DNA from: Budorcas taxicolor
Lineage: Eukaryota > Chordata > Mammalia > Artiodactyla > Bovidae
Length of the DNA: 64,000 bases
NCBI RefSeq assembly: GCF_023091745.1
Contig: NC_068921.1
Coordinates: 12,480,001-12,544,000, forward strand
Direction: 5' to 3'
Each line of letters starts with the position of its first letter. The first letter of the stretch is position 1. A program made the translations under genes and the position numbers. The notes under the pieces were generated by a model, which saw only the letters and a program-made list of their open reading frames with translations, did not search any database and was not told the origin of the DNA. Below are positions 1 through 10,299 of this stretch, in pieces.

Positions 1-218
1 AGACGTTGGACTGCAGAAAGCCAGATAGAAAAGAGATCTTAAAACTTTTAAAGCTTATTTTTTTGAAACATTTTTTTGCAAAGCCAATTCGTTTGACTTT
101 TTGGTTTTAATATTTGGAAACTGGGTTATTGGATTACTATTGGGGGGTCTGTGGCTTTCTTGATTTTTCATGAGGGTCAAATAATACTAAACTAATATCT
201 GCTAGATTATGTAATGAA

Positions 219-392
219 AAGTGAAAGTCACTCAGTCATGTCCAACCCTTAGAATTCCAATCTATGGAATTCTACAGGCCAGAATACTGGAGTGGGTAGC
301 CTTTCCCTTCTCCAGGGGATCTTCCCAACCCAGGGATCAAACCCAGATCTCCCACATTGCAGGTGGATTCTTTATCAACTGAGCTATCAGTT
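219..392 (-). mobile_element. Bov-tA SINE
   Basis: Reverse copy running from a gtgaaagtcactcagtcatg tail-side start to the tRNA-like head (tttatcaactgagctatcag). It lacks part of the middle, including most of the section normally read as ggagcctggtgggctacag on the sense strand. Confidence 0.85.
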
Positions 393-1253
393 TATGTGAC
401 CAATGGCTGTTAAATGAAAATGTTTCTAAGCCCTTTTTTGAGGGAGGGGAGAGTTTATCCCTTATCCTAGAAATTGCAAACAACAGAAAATTCTAATATG
501 TATTTTTAGTAGATTTAAATAATAGCTCTCTGGTCATAACTATTTATTATTTCTTTTACCAAATTCAGTTTGTCATTCTACGTGAACAGTAATATTGAAT
601 ATATTAAATATTGTGTTTTAAAAACCTTCTTGTTTCTTCATCTGTTTTACTCATTATTTTGAGATTTTTCGAACCACATAATTTTTCTCTGAACCACACT
701 TATATGATTATATTGGCTGGAGCTGTTGCAGATTAATCATTTTTGTTATGTGCCTTCTTTCATGAGAAGTGTTTGTTTAACTCTCCATATATAAACAGAA
801 GTTTATTTTGAGGATTAACTTTCATGTGAAAAACTGCCTCCTAGTTAAATCTTTTTAATCACATCTCTAGGAAAGTGAGCTAACTTTAGATGTTCTTTTT
901 TCTTTCTTCAAGAATTTAAAATTGACTGTTTGTATATTATAACATAGAGAAGTTTATAAATGCATGAAAATAAGGACTATATCTTACAAATCTCTGTATT
1001 CTCCTCAGCCTTACACATTGCAAATAAATCCATGCTTGTGCAGGATTGAAAAAATACATAAAGTCAAATGGGACAAGACATAAATGTGCTTTGAAAGTGA
1101 CTGTGTAAAGAGCATCTTTAAATTAGCAATGGTCTTAAAATCAGGATAGACAGATATTTTCCTGCCCTCTGACTGTCTCTCCCCAGCCCTTCATGCAGGG
1201 ATGGCATTTGAGCCCCGTATACACTTTTTTGTGTGTTGTATCTGATGTTTTTT

Positions 1254-1455
1254 GGGCTTCCCTGGTGGCTCACATGGTAAAGAATCCGCTTGTAATGTGG
1301 GAGACCTGGCTTCGATCCCTGGGTTGGGAAGATCTCCCGGAGGAGGGCACGGCAACCCACTGCAGTATTCTTGCCTAGAGAATCCTATGGACAGAGGAGC
1401 CTGGCAGGCTGCAGCCCCTGGGGTTGCAGAGTCAGACAGGACTAGCGGCTGAGCA
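1254..1455 (+). mobile_element. Bov-tA SINE
   Basis: Near full length, from gggcttccctggtggctcac to the gcggctgagcactac end. It contains the tRNA-derived B-box-like ggcttcgatccc. Confidence 0.9.
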
Positions 1456-1603
1456 CTACTGTTTCTATACACAGTAAAAAGGAGCAGGCTCAGGTGTGCT
1501 GAATGCCGGCACCCAGAAAGTCATTTATAGCCTCTCTTTTCCATTTCTACTGTTTTCTTTAAAAGACAAACTTATATACCATTTTACACTGTAAAAGTTA
1601 ATT

Positions 1604-2580
1604 GGGGATTTCCCTGGTAGTCCATCATGAGAAACGCTGGGCTGGAAGAAGCACAAGCTGGAATCAAGATTGCTGGGAGAAATATCAATAACCTCAGATG
1701 TGCAGATGACACCACCCTTATAGCAGAAAGTGAAGAGGAACTAAGCCTCTTGATGAAAGTGAAAGAGGAGAGTGAAAAAGTTGGCTTAAAGCTCAACATT
1801 CAGAAAACGAAGATCATGGCATCTGGTCCCATCACTTCACGGGAAATAGACGGGGAAACAGTGGAAGCAGTGTCAGACTTTATTTTTCTGGGCTCCAAAA
1901 TCACTGCAGATAGTGATTGCAGCCATGAAATTGAAAGACACTTACTCCTTGGAAGGAAAGTTATGACCAACCTAGATAGCATATTAAAAAGCAGAGACAT
2001 TACTTTGCCAACAAAGGTCCGTCTAGTCAAGGTTATGGTTTTTCCAGTGGTCATGTATGGATGTGAGAGTTGGACTGTGAAGAAAGCTGAGCACCGAAGA
2101 ATTGATGCTTTTGAGCTGTGGTGTTGGAGAAGACTCTTGAGAGTCCCTTGGACTGCAAGGAGATCCAACCAGTCCATCCTAAAGGAGATCAGTCCTGCAT
2201 GTTCATTGGAAGGACTGATGTTGAAGCTGAAATTCCAGTACTTTGGCCACCTGATGTGAAGAGCTGACTCATTTGAAAAGACCCTGAAGCTGGGAAAGAT
2301 TGAGGGCAGGAGGAGAAGGGCACGACAGAGGATGAGATGGTTGGATGGCATCATCGACTCAATGGACATGGGTTTGAGTGAACTCTGAGAGTTGGTGATG
2401 GACATGGAGGCCTGGCATGCTGGGATTCATGAGGTCGCAAATAGTCGAACACGATTAAGCGACTGAACTGAACTGGTAGTCCAGTGGTTAAGACCTCGCA
2501 CTTCCAGTGCAGTTCTATTCCTGACTGGGGAATGAAGATCGCATATACCGCCTGGCATGGCCAAGAAATAAATAAAATAA
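1604..2580 (+). mobile_element. CHR-type tRNA-Glu SINE split by BovB
   Basis: The head ggggatttccctggtagtcc stops at 1624 and resumes at 2473 with the same 11 bases, then runs gtggttaagacctcgcac to gccaagaaataaataaaata. The 848 bp between are a BovB insertion. The split and the repeated ctggtagtcca show that the SINE was there first. Confidence 0.85.
1625..2472 (+). mobile_element. BovB (RTE-class LINE), 5'-truncated
   Basis: The 3' 848 bp of a BovB element, ending in the typical gactgaactgaa tail and flanked by an 11-bp target-site duplication (1614-1624 and 2473-2483). A long open stretch at 1627-2259 keeps the reverse-transcriptase catalytic box as CADDTTL (usual consensus YADDTTL) and the downstream LNIQKTK motif. 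The frame ends at 2257-2259 with TGA where related copies have CGA, a CpG decay. Only the end of the RT domain is present, so the copy is dead. Confidence 0.93.
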
Positions 2581-2619
2581 AAGTGATTTTGGTTTAACAC
2601 CTATGAAGGTCTTAAAGTG

Positions 2620-2806
2620 TCAGTGAAGTGAAAGTCACTCAGTTGTGTCTGACTCTTTGTGACCCCATGGACTATACAGTCCAAAATTCTCCAGGCCAGA
2701 ATACTGGAGTGAGTAGTCTTTCCCTTCTCCAGGGTATCTTCCCAACCCAGGGATCGAACCCACATTTCAGGCGGATTCTTTACTAGCTGAGCCACAAGGG
2801 AAGCCC
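2620..2806 (-). mobile_element. Bov-tA SINE
   Basis: Reverse copy from gtgaagtgaaagtcactcag to gagccacaagggaagcccc. It has the actatacagtcc variant also seen at 5470 and 63370, suggesting the same subfamily, and is shorter than the Bov-tA at 1254. Confidence 0.88.
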
Positions 2807-3066
2807 CTTAAAGTGCCAATGAATGTGTTAATTGGTGACGTTGTTAAAATATGGAGAACACAGTCTTTGCTCTGTGAACGTCACAGCCTGATGGGACCAC
2901 AAACAGGCCACTCAGTTGTCAGAGGTGCCATTAAACAGGTAGGAGAAAGATGCATTCGATGGGCAAAGTGGAGGTATTCACTTTTTCCTATCGGGTGGGG
3001 AAGCCTTCCGGGGCCGTGGCACTGAGTCGGAGTCGAAGTGATTAGGAGCTTTCAAGACAGTCAATT

Positions 3067-3266
3067 GTGGGGACTTCCCTGGGGGGTCCAGTGGTTGATA
3101 AGTCTGCCTTCCAGTTCAGAGGATGCGGTTTGATGCCTGGTGGGGGGCTAAGATCCCACATGCCATGGGACAGCTTATCCCTCCTGCCACAACTACTAAG
3201 CCCTCACCCCTCGACGAAGATCTTGCCTGCGGCAGCTGAGACCTGACACAGCCAAATAAAAGGATA
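3067..3266 (+). mobile_element. CHR-type SINE
   Basis: Begins ggggacttccctggggggtc and runs through the tRNA-like part to a ctaagatcccacatgccatg section and a Lys-tRNA-like unique tail ending in gccaaataaaagg. It is followed directly by an AT microsatellite. Confidence 0.82.
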
Positions 3267-3269
3267 TTT

Positions 3270-3279
3270 TATATATATA

Positions 3280-3316
<37 letters not shown>
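3270..3316. repeat. (AT)n microsatellite with T run
   Basis: Alternating AT broken once by a single base pair, ending in about 12 T. It probably grew from the A-rich tail of the CHR SINE just upstream. Confidence 0.9.
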
Positions 3317-3317
<1 letters not shown>

Positions 3318-3446
3318 GACAGGTGATTGAGGAAAGGACATTTAGGGCAGAGGGAGGAGCCTGCAAATGGGCAAGTGGGGGGTTTGGAGAGCATCACACA
3401 GGTGTCTTTTCTGACCCATATAGAAGTTTGGATTTTATATTGCAGG

Positions 3447-3778
3447 CAAAACAACAAAAAAGATACAGATGAACTGATTTACAAAATAGTAAAATAACCA
3501 CAGACATAGAAAACTAATTTATGGTTACCAAAGGGGAAAGAGTTGGGGAGGGATAAATTAGGAGTGTGGGATTAAAGTATACATATTTCTATGCACAAAA
3601 CAGATAACCAGCAAGGACCTGCCGTATAGCACAGGGAACTCTATTCCATATCTTGTAATACCCTATAAGGGAAAAGAGTCTGAAAAGGAATTGGTGTATG
3701 TATAACTGAATCACTTTGGTGTATATCTAAAACTAAGACAATATTGTAAGTCAGCTACACTTCACTTAGAAAAAACCA
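3447..3778 (+). mobile_element. L1 3' end
   Basis: Matches the artiodactyl L1 3' UTR: ccgtatagcacagggaactc, then gtataactgaatcactttgg and gtcagctacacttca at the end. 5'-truncated. Confidence 0.85.
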
Positions 3779-4137
3779 GAAGGACCCTAAGCAGCAGCAT
3801 ATTGTTATTGGGCTTTCATTTTAGAAAATTACTTTAATAAACGTGGAGAAGAAATATTAGGTTACTTCTGCTGTTAAAAAAACAGCCTTATAGAACATAA
3901 GTAGACTAAACGTTAATTTTTCTTCCTCATTGCCTTAAGCAACTTCACAAAAATCTGAAAACACCCACGTTTTAGCCTTTGAATTGCCAAGAGGTTTGTT
4001 CCCTACGTGAGTTATCTCTCTCTGGCATTTCAAGATTTTTGTGTTTGGGTTTAAGAATGTCGACTTTCTACCCTGGGCTACAGCAGGGCAACTCATCACT
4101 GAACTCTTCCTTATTCCTACCCTTTCTCTCTTAATCT

Positions 4138-4430
4138 TTTTTTTTTTTTTTTGACATTAAATTATTTTTCTAACAGTGGAAACATTTTGTATTGGGGTTA
4201 GCCAGTTAACAATGTTGTGGGAGTTTCAGGTGAACAGAGAAGAGACTCAGCCATGTGCACTTGTAGCCCTTCTCCCCCAAGCCTGCCTCCCACCCAGGCT
4301 GACACAGAACGCTGAGCAGATTTCCATGTGCTCGGGACTTTGGCACGGTCGTGTACACACTGCTGTATTTAAAATGAATAACTGACAAAGCCCTGTTGCA
4401 TAGTGCACGGAACTCTCTCAGTCTTTCGCA
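4138..4430 (-). mobile_element. L1 3' end, reverse
   Basis: Opens with a T run (the poly(A) of a minus-strand copy), followed by gttagccagttaacaatgtt and gtttcaggtgaacagagaag, the L1 3' UTR in reverse. It faces the L1 tail at 3447-3778. Confidence 0.8.
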
Positions 4431-4589
4431 CCTAGTTGCCCAAGGCAAGTACTTACCCGTTCTCTTGGTTCCTTTCCGTCTCTTGCCCTTCATGTCAAGA
4501 GGGTAAGGCTGGTAAGGTAAAGTAAGAAGGTAAGGCTGGCAAGGCCAGTAGATTCTGCCTCCAAACCAACAGCTCAACTTTCGCTACTC

Positions 4590-4900
4590 CTGTCTGTCTC
4601 AGTGATGCCACAGTCCTAGTTCTGTCTTCCCTGGTCTCTCCCTGGGACTCCTACAGTCGCCTCCTAAAATTGGTTCTCCCCTTGCTTTCTCACCCATTTC
4701 TCCGTCTCTTGCTTTGGACAGCTCACTAGCTTTTTGCGCTGAGAATAAAAAGCTAATGCCCCTTGTGGCCAGCATCTGCTGGCCCTTGGCTCCCTTCGCT
4801 TCATCTCTTGATACTCTGCTTCCATTCCAGCTGTTATTTGCTCTCTCAGTGGCCTGGAAACACTTACTCACTTCTTCTGAAAAGCTTTTAAAATACTCCC
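4590..4900 (+). repeat. Probable L2 3' region
   Basis: Pyrimidine-rich sequence with tctctccctgggactcc, cagctcactagc and gcctggaaacacttactcac, reminiscent of L2 3' ends. Divergence is high and the borders are uncertain. Confidence 0.4.
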
Positions 4901-4924
4901 TGAACTTAATAGCATCATGATATC

Positions 4925-5170
4925 ATAGTAACACTTGCTGCCATTTATTAAATATTTTCTGTAATCCACATGGTGTGCTAAGTGCTCTTGAGCCATTATC
5001 TTGTCATTAAATTAGATGCGATCAGCTTGTGAAGTTGGCATTATTATGCCTGGATTTTAGGCGAGGAAATAGGAGCACAGAGAACTGAAGTAACTTGCCC
5101 AGATTTATATTGTAGTGTGTAGTGGAGCCTGGGCTGAAGGCTGTCTGTCTGATTCTAAGTCGGGCTCTTT
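4925..5170 (-). repeat. MIR SINE
   Basis: Reverse-orientation MIR: ccatttattaaatattttct, gtgtgctaagtgctctt, gaggaaataggagcacagag, then aagtaacttgcccagattta and a gattctaag end. Confidence 0.85.
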
Positions 5171-5469
5171 GGTACCGAAGATACAAAAATGTCTTGTTAT
5201 CATTAAACTTCAATGCTCTCATAATTCCTGGAGGACCATCTGAGAGCAAGCTCTAGGGGGAATCTTGTAATGAAATTGAAAGTAAACATTAGTAAGACCT
5301 AACTACCCAATTAGAGGAAATAAACTTTTCTCAAATTGTTATGTCCTGTTGATAATAAAAGGCAATAATAATAAAAGTGTAAAAGTTGGAAATAAACTCT
5401 GGAGTCAAACAAACATGAGTTTAATCTCAGCATCTTCTATTCATTCATACAGACTTCCATATCATGAAA

Positions 5470-5676
5470 GTGAACTGAAAGTGAAAGTTGCTCAATTGTG
5501 TCCGACTCTTTGTGACCCCATGGACTATACAGTCCATGGAATTCTCCAGGCCAGAATACTGGAATGGAACCCCTCTGATCCCCTGACCCAGGGGATCTTC
5601 CCAACCCAGGGATTGAACACAAGTCTCCTGCATTGCAGGAGGATTCTTTACCAACTGAGCCACAAGGGAAGCCCAA
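5470..5676 (-). mobile_element. Bov-tA SINE
   Basis: Reverse copy from aactgaaagtgaaagttgct to gagccacaagggaagccca. It faces the + copy at 5728-5945 across about 50 bp, making an inverted pair. Confidence 0.9.
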
Positions 5677-5727
5677 AAATACTGGAGTGGATGAACACAA
5701 TAAATACAATAAATTACATTACATGAT

Positions 5728-5945
5728 GGACTTCCCGGGTGGCACAGCAGTAAAGAATCCACCTGTCAGTGTAGGGGACACAGGAGACCAGGATAGATCC
5801 CTGATCGGAATGATTCCATAGAATAGGAAATTGCAGCTCACTCCTGTATTCTTGTCTGGAAAATTCCATGGACAGAGGAGCCTGGCAGATGACAGTTCCT
5901 GGGGTCACAAAGAGTTGGACACCACTGAGAACTCACGCACACACA
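5728..5945 (+). mobile_element. Bov-tA SINE
   Basis: Forward copy from ggacttcccgggtggcacag to gagaactcacgcacacac, diverged in the middle. Second arm of the inverted pair with 5470-5676. Confidence 0.88.
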
Positions 5946-6467
5946 TTGCATTATATGTTACAAGATAGGAAGTACTTTGTGTGGGGAAAGTAAGATCAAG
6001 ATGGAGGGAAATGTGAAGAGTATGTTAAGTAGGTCAGTGAGGTGGGTCTCATCGAGAAGATCAGAGACTTGAGAGAAATGAGGGAGTTGATCAGATGGAT
6101 ATTTGAGGGTAGAACCGTCTAGGAGGAAAGAATAGGTGGTGTTCAGTACTGAGGGTCGTACACGTATGCCTACTTAAGAGAAATGTGCTGTTGTGAAGGA
6201 GGGAAGGTGACCAGGTGAAGGAGAGGTACTAGATGAAGTCAGAGGGGTTCCAAGGATGCTGGTGGTGGCAATAAAATGAACTGATATACACATAAAGCAC
6301 CTGGTGCAAGGTGTGGCCAAGAATCATAGAGGCCCTGCCCACCTCTCCAGCCACGTCTTTTGTTGCTCCCTGTTGAAAGCCCTACCCTGTGTTTATAATC
6401 AAAAATTCTATGAAGATTCTCCAAATATCTGTGCTGATTTAAACTTTTCTACTTTTGCACACACCTA

Positions 6468-7803
6468 AAATACGCTGGGAAAACAGCAGTGGCCACAGAA
6501 CTGCAACAGGTCAGTTTTCATTCCAGTCCCAAAGAGGAGCAGTGCAAGAGGATGTTCAAACAGTTGTGCTCATTTCACATGCTAGCAAGGTTATGCTCGA
6601 AATCCTTCAAGCTAGGCTTCAGCAGTACATAAGAACTGGAGAGCTTCCAGATGTAGAAGCTGGATTAGAAAAGGCAGAGGAACCAGAGATCAGATTGCCA
6701 AGATTCACTGGATCATGGGAAAAGCAAGAGAGTTCACAAAAGCGTCTACTTCTCCTTCATTGACTGTGCCTTTGACATGAGGATCACAGCAAAATGTGGA
6801 AAATTCTTAAAAAGATGGGAATACTAGACCACTTTACCTGTCTCCTGAGAAACCTGTATGCAGCTCAAGAAGCAACAGTTAGAACTGGACATGGAATAAT
6901 GGACTGGTTCAAAATTGAGAAGGGAATATGACAAGGCTGTATATTGTCACTCTCCTTATTTAACTTCTATCTAGAATACATCATATGAAATGTTATGCTG
7001 GATGAAGCACAAGTTGGAATCGAGATAGAAATATCAACAACCTCAGTTAAGCAGATGATACCAGTCTAATGGCAGGAAGTGAAGAGGAACTAAAGAGCCT
7101 CTTCATGAGGGTGAAAGAAGAGAGTGAAATTCAACATTCAGAAAACTAAGATCATGGCATCTGGTACCATCACTTCAGGGCAAATAGAAAGGGAAGAAGT
7201 TTAGCAGTAACAGATTTTATTTTCCTGGGCTCCAAAATCACTATGGACAGCAACTGCAGCCCTGAAATTAAAAGACTCTTGCTCCTTGGAAGAAATGCTA
7301 TGACAAACCTAGACAGTTTATTAAAAAGCAGAGACGTTACTTTGCCAACAAAGGTCCATCTAGTCAAAGCTGTGGTTTTTCCAGTAGTTGTGTATGGATG
7401 TTGAGAGTTGGACTATAAAGAAGAGCACCAAAGAATTGATGCTTTTAAACTGTGGTTTTGGAGAAGACTCTTGAGAGTCCCTTGGACTGCAAGGAGATCC
7501 AACCGGTCAATCCTAAAGGAAATCAACCCGGAATATTCATTGGAAGGACTGATGCTGAAACTCCAATACTTTGGTCACCAGATGCGAAGAGCTGACTCAC
7601 TGGAAAAGACCCTGATGCTAGGAAAGATTGAGGGCAAAAGGAAAAGGGGGCGACAGAGGATGAGATGGTTAGATAGCCACTAACTCAATGGACATAAATT
7701 TGAGCAAACTCTGGGAAATAGTGAAGGACAGGGGAGCCTGGCGTGCTACAGTCCATGGGGGTCATAAAGATTGGACAGGACTTAGTAAATGAACAACAAC
7801 AAA
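6468..7803 (+). mobile_element. BovB LINE, longer degraded copy
   Basis: About 1.34 kb of BovB, covering reverse-transcriptase coding sequence (cttccagatgtagaagctgg, ttgactgtgcctttgac) to the 3' end (gggtcataaagattggacag, aacaacaac). Many frameshifts and stops; the catalytic box region near 7045-7065 is also damaged. Older than the copy at 1625. Confidence 0.9.
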
Positions 7804-7944
7804 AAACCCTTCCTTATTCTGATAAACTCCTTCAAGACCTACCTAAGGCTGTCCTCTGGGAGGATGACATCTTTGACTCCCTCTGAGGCAGAGCTTTCTT
7901 TTCTGAACCGTCATGCACCATACTTTGTATATGTGTTTGTTGCA

Positions 7945-8205
7945 GTAACACATAGTTGATGATAATTGACATTTAATGAGCACTTCCTATGTGCCATGCA
8001 ATTAATCCTTTACATGTTTTAAAGATTTATTCTTGACAACAGCCCGGAAAGGTATGTCTTGTTGTCATCTTCGTTTTATAGATGAATAATTAAAGGCAGA
8101 AGATGTTTATTGATTTGCTTAAGATCATCGAGCTACTCAGTGGTGTCACCAACAGTCGATCACAGTATTTCTGGCTCCAGAGCTTATGCCTTCTTAACCA
8201 TTGCA
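7945..8205 (-). repeat. MIR SINE
   Basis: Reverse MIR: atttaatgagcacttcctat, gtgccatgcaattaatcctt, gttttatagatgaataatta, and agcttatgccttcttaacca at the end. Confidence 0.85.
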
Positions 8206-8545
8206 TTTGCTGTAGACCTACCCTTCCATCATTTATTAAGTCTTTATAGAAGTACACACTTGAAGAGGTACGTGTGTTCATCACTGTGTTGAAAGTACTA
8301 GTTTTGTGTATGTATCTTCCATACTATTTGTGACTGCTTTGAGGGCATGTCAGATTCACGTTTGCTACTTGGAGCTTTGCATATGTGTTTCCGTGGTTGA
8401 ATGGTGAGAGTAAAATATTTTCTCCTGTAATTTGCAAAACATGAGAAATAATATTCAAAATGTTAATGCTAGTGCGTCATTAATTTTGAATGTTACTTGG
8501 CTTTGAATTTCATCTTAATCATGTTGTGCTTCTGCTTTTCCCTAG

Positions 8546-8656
8546 ACCAGTATTAAAGAGGGACAGCTGTTGAAGCAAACCAGTTCCTTCCAAAGGTGGA
8601 AAAAGCGATACTTCAAACTTCGAGGTCGTACACTTTATTATGCAAAGGACTCAAAG
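8546..8656 (+). CDS. DGKH: DGKH exon A: first part of the PH domain
   Basis: This 111-bp exon encodes fragment residues 1-37 in phase 0 at both ends. The acceptor is ttttccctag before ACC and the donor is AAG followed by gtaatt. It reads TSIKEGQLLKQ at the start and RYFKLRGRTLYYAKDSK at the end. These are strands 1 to 3 of a pleckstrin homology fold: the KEG.L opening and the W-KKRYF-L basic loop typical of phosphoinositide-binding PH domains. In type II kinases (delta, eta) the PH domain helps membrane and endosome targeting. The exon cannot be the first coding exon: the human protein has a roughly 64-residue acidic and alanine-rich leader before this point, and no match to it is seen in 1-8545. 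Confidence 0.96.
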
Positions 8657-9046
8657 GTAATTTCAGAGAATGCTAGAGAGCTGTAGATGGTTCTGTAAAC
8701 TGTCTTTGTCTTGGGGCTTCATATAGCATTACTGGTCTAATTCAATATAAATATGGTTCATCTTGGACCAGATCACAAGGGGGTCTGTTGGAGACAATTT
8801 CATGTGATGTCCCCTAAGGACAATCTTATGGCAAGGTTCTAGTGTAGTTTTCTTTCTTTTTCCCTTCCAATTGAGATGAACAGTTAAATGTAACTCTATT
8901 AGATATAATAAAGTCTAGAGTTGAATTCCCCCCTTTCTTGCTAATTTTTACCTTATAAATCTTTTCCTGTACATGAGAGAGGATTTGCTATAGTTGCTAA
9001 GAATTCATACTCTGATTTTAGACAAGAGTTCATATCCCAGTTCTAA

Positions 9047-9119
9047 CATATTCCACTGGAGTGGCGGTGAGCAGCATATTGTGGAGCATATTCCAGTGGA
9101 GTGGCAGTGAGCAGCATAT
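9047..9119. repeat. 33-bp direct duplication
   Basis: Copies at 9047-9079 and 9087-9119 (40-bp period) differ at two positions. Each reads catattccactggagtggc or its variant, then gtgagcagcatat. Confidence 0.9.
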
Positions 9120-9365
9120 AATAATAAATATTGTTACTATTTAAATAATGAAAATGAAGTGCTCATGTAATACCAAGCTCAAAGCAATCATTCAGTTAGT
9201 CTAGCAGTTAGAAATAAAAATCATAGTGAAATAAAATCGAGGCTTAAATAATTTTTATAAAATAATTGAATGAAATAAGAATGATGTAGCTTTGGAAGAA
9301 AAAATGATAATGATGACCTTCCACTTAAAACTGATACTTTACTCTTCCTTCAAAAATAAAATTAA

Positions 9366-10265
9366 GATGGGTGCCCTCAGTAGACACTGGAGCCCCACCC
9401 AAGTGGCCCCCTGCCCTGTCAGGCCTGGCAGACACCTTTGACCATCACTCATGTTGCCTCAGAGTCTCCTGCCGCAGGGGCCATCCACACACATCAGAGC
9501 ATCCTTCACAGTTGCAGCTGGGCCTTTCAGGCAGCCACATTGGGGTCCAACCCTGCAAACAAGCACATCCTCAGAAAGTACTGCCAGGCTGCATCAGGAA
9601 AGCAGATGCTACCCACCAAGGGGACAGTCCTTGAGCATCTGACCCTAGTAACCGAAGGAGACAACATTATGGGGACCAGCCATGCTACACAAAGCCACTC
9701 TCAAGACCAGGAGGCAGAGCTGGTCTACCCAATATGTAGGGAAAAACCCAAAGTTAGACAAAATGAAGAAACAAAGGAATATGTTCCAAACAAAATAAGA
9801 AGACAAACAGAAACGGAATGAAATGGAGATAAGCAACCTTCCAGATAAGTTGCTCAAAGTAATGGTCATAAAGATAACTCACTGAACTCAGTAGAATAGA
9901 AAAGTGAGAATTTCAACAGAGATAGAAAATATTTTTTAAAAAAAATCAGAACTGAAGAATACAATAACAGAAATGAAAAATACACTAGAGGAAACCAGCA
10001 GCATATTAGATAATTCAGAAGAAAGGACCAGTGATCTAGAAGATAAATTAGTGGAATTCACCCAATCAGAACAGCAAAAAGAAAAAAGAACCAAAAAATG
10101 GAACTAGCTTAGGGGACCTCTTGGGCAACATCAAGTGTGCTAAGATTCACATTATTGGAGGTGTGCTAAGATTCACATTATTGGAGTCCTGGAGGGGAAG
10201 AGAGTGGAAAGGACAGAAAACCCGTTTGAAGAAATAATGGCTGCAAAACTTTCCTAACCGAAGGC
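9366..10265 (+). mobile_element. L1, 5' part and ORF1 start, forward
   Basis: Contains an L1 5' region followed by ORF1-like coiled-coil sequence (aacagaaatgaaaaatacac, gaagaaaggaccagtgatct) ending at gaagaaataatggctgcaaa. A 26-bp tandem duplication at 10135-10186 disrupts it. First of three pieces of one L1. Confidence 0.8.
10135..10186. repeat. 26-bp perfect tandem duplication
   Basis: Copies at 10135-10160 and 10161-10186 are identical (gtgtgctaagattcacatta then ttggag). It lies in L1 ORF1 and shifts the frame. Confidence 0.95.
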
Positions 10266-10299
10266 CTAGCGTCACCTGGGAAGCCCCAGCCTAAGGCCA

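Larger units (their letters stand above)
1..8545. other. Upstream DGKH intron (partial) with repeats
   Basis: No exon is supported here. The first 200 bp and 400-1250 are AT-rich with no recognised element beyond one SINE. The rest is a patchwork of Bov-tA and CHR SINEs, two BovB copies, two L1 tails in opposite orientation, MIR and probable L2. 5985-6180 and 3316-3440 are purine-rich remnants that look like an old interspersed repeat I cannot name. 8206-8545 is unique sequence leading to the exon A acceptor. Confidence 0.8.

Noticed and set aside
1627..2259. A 210-codon open frame that looks like a gene
   Set aside because: It is the reverse-transcriptase end of a truncated BovB with target-site duplications; not a host gene.
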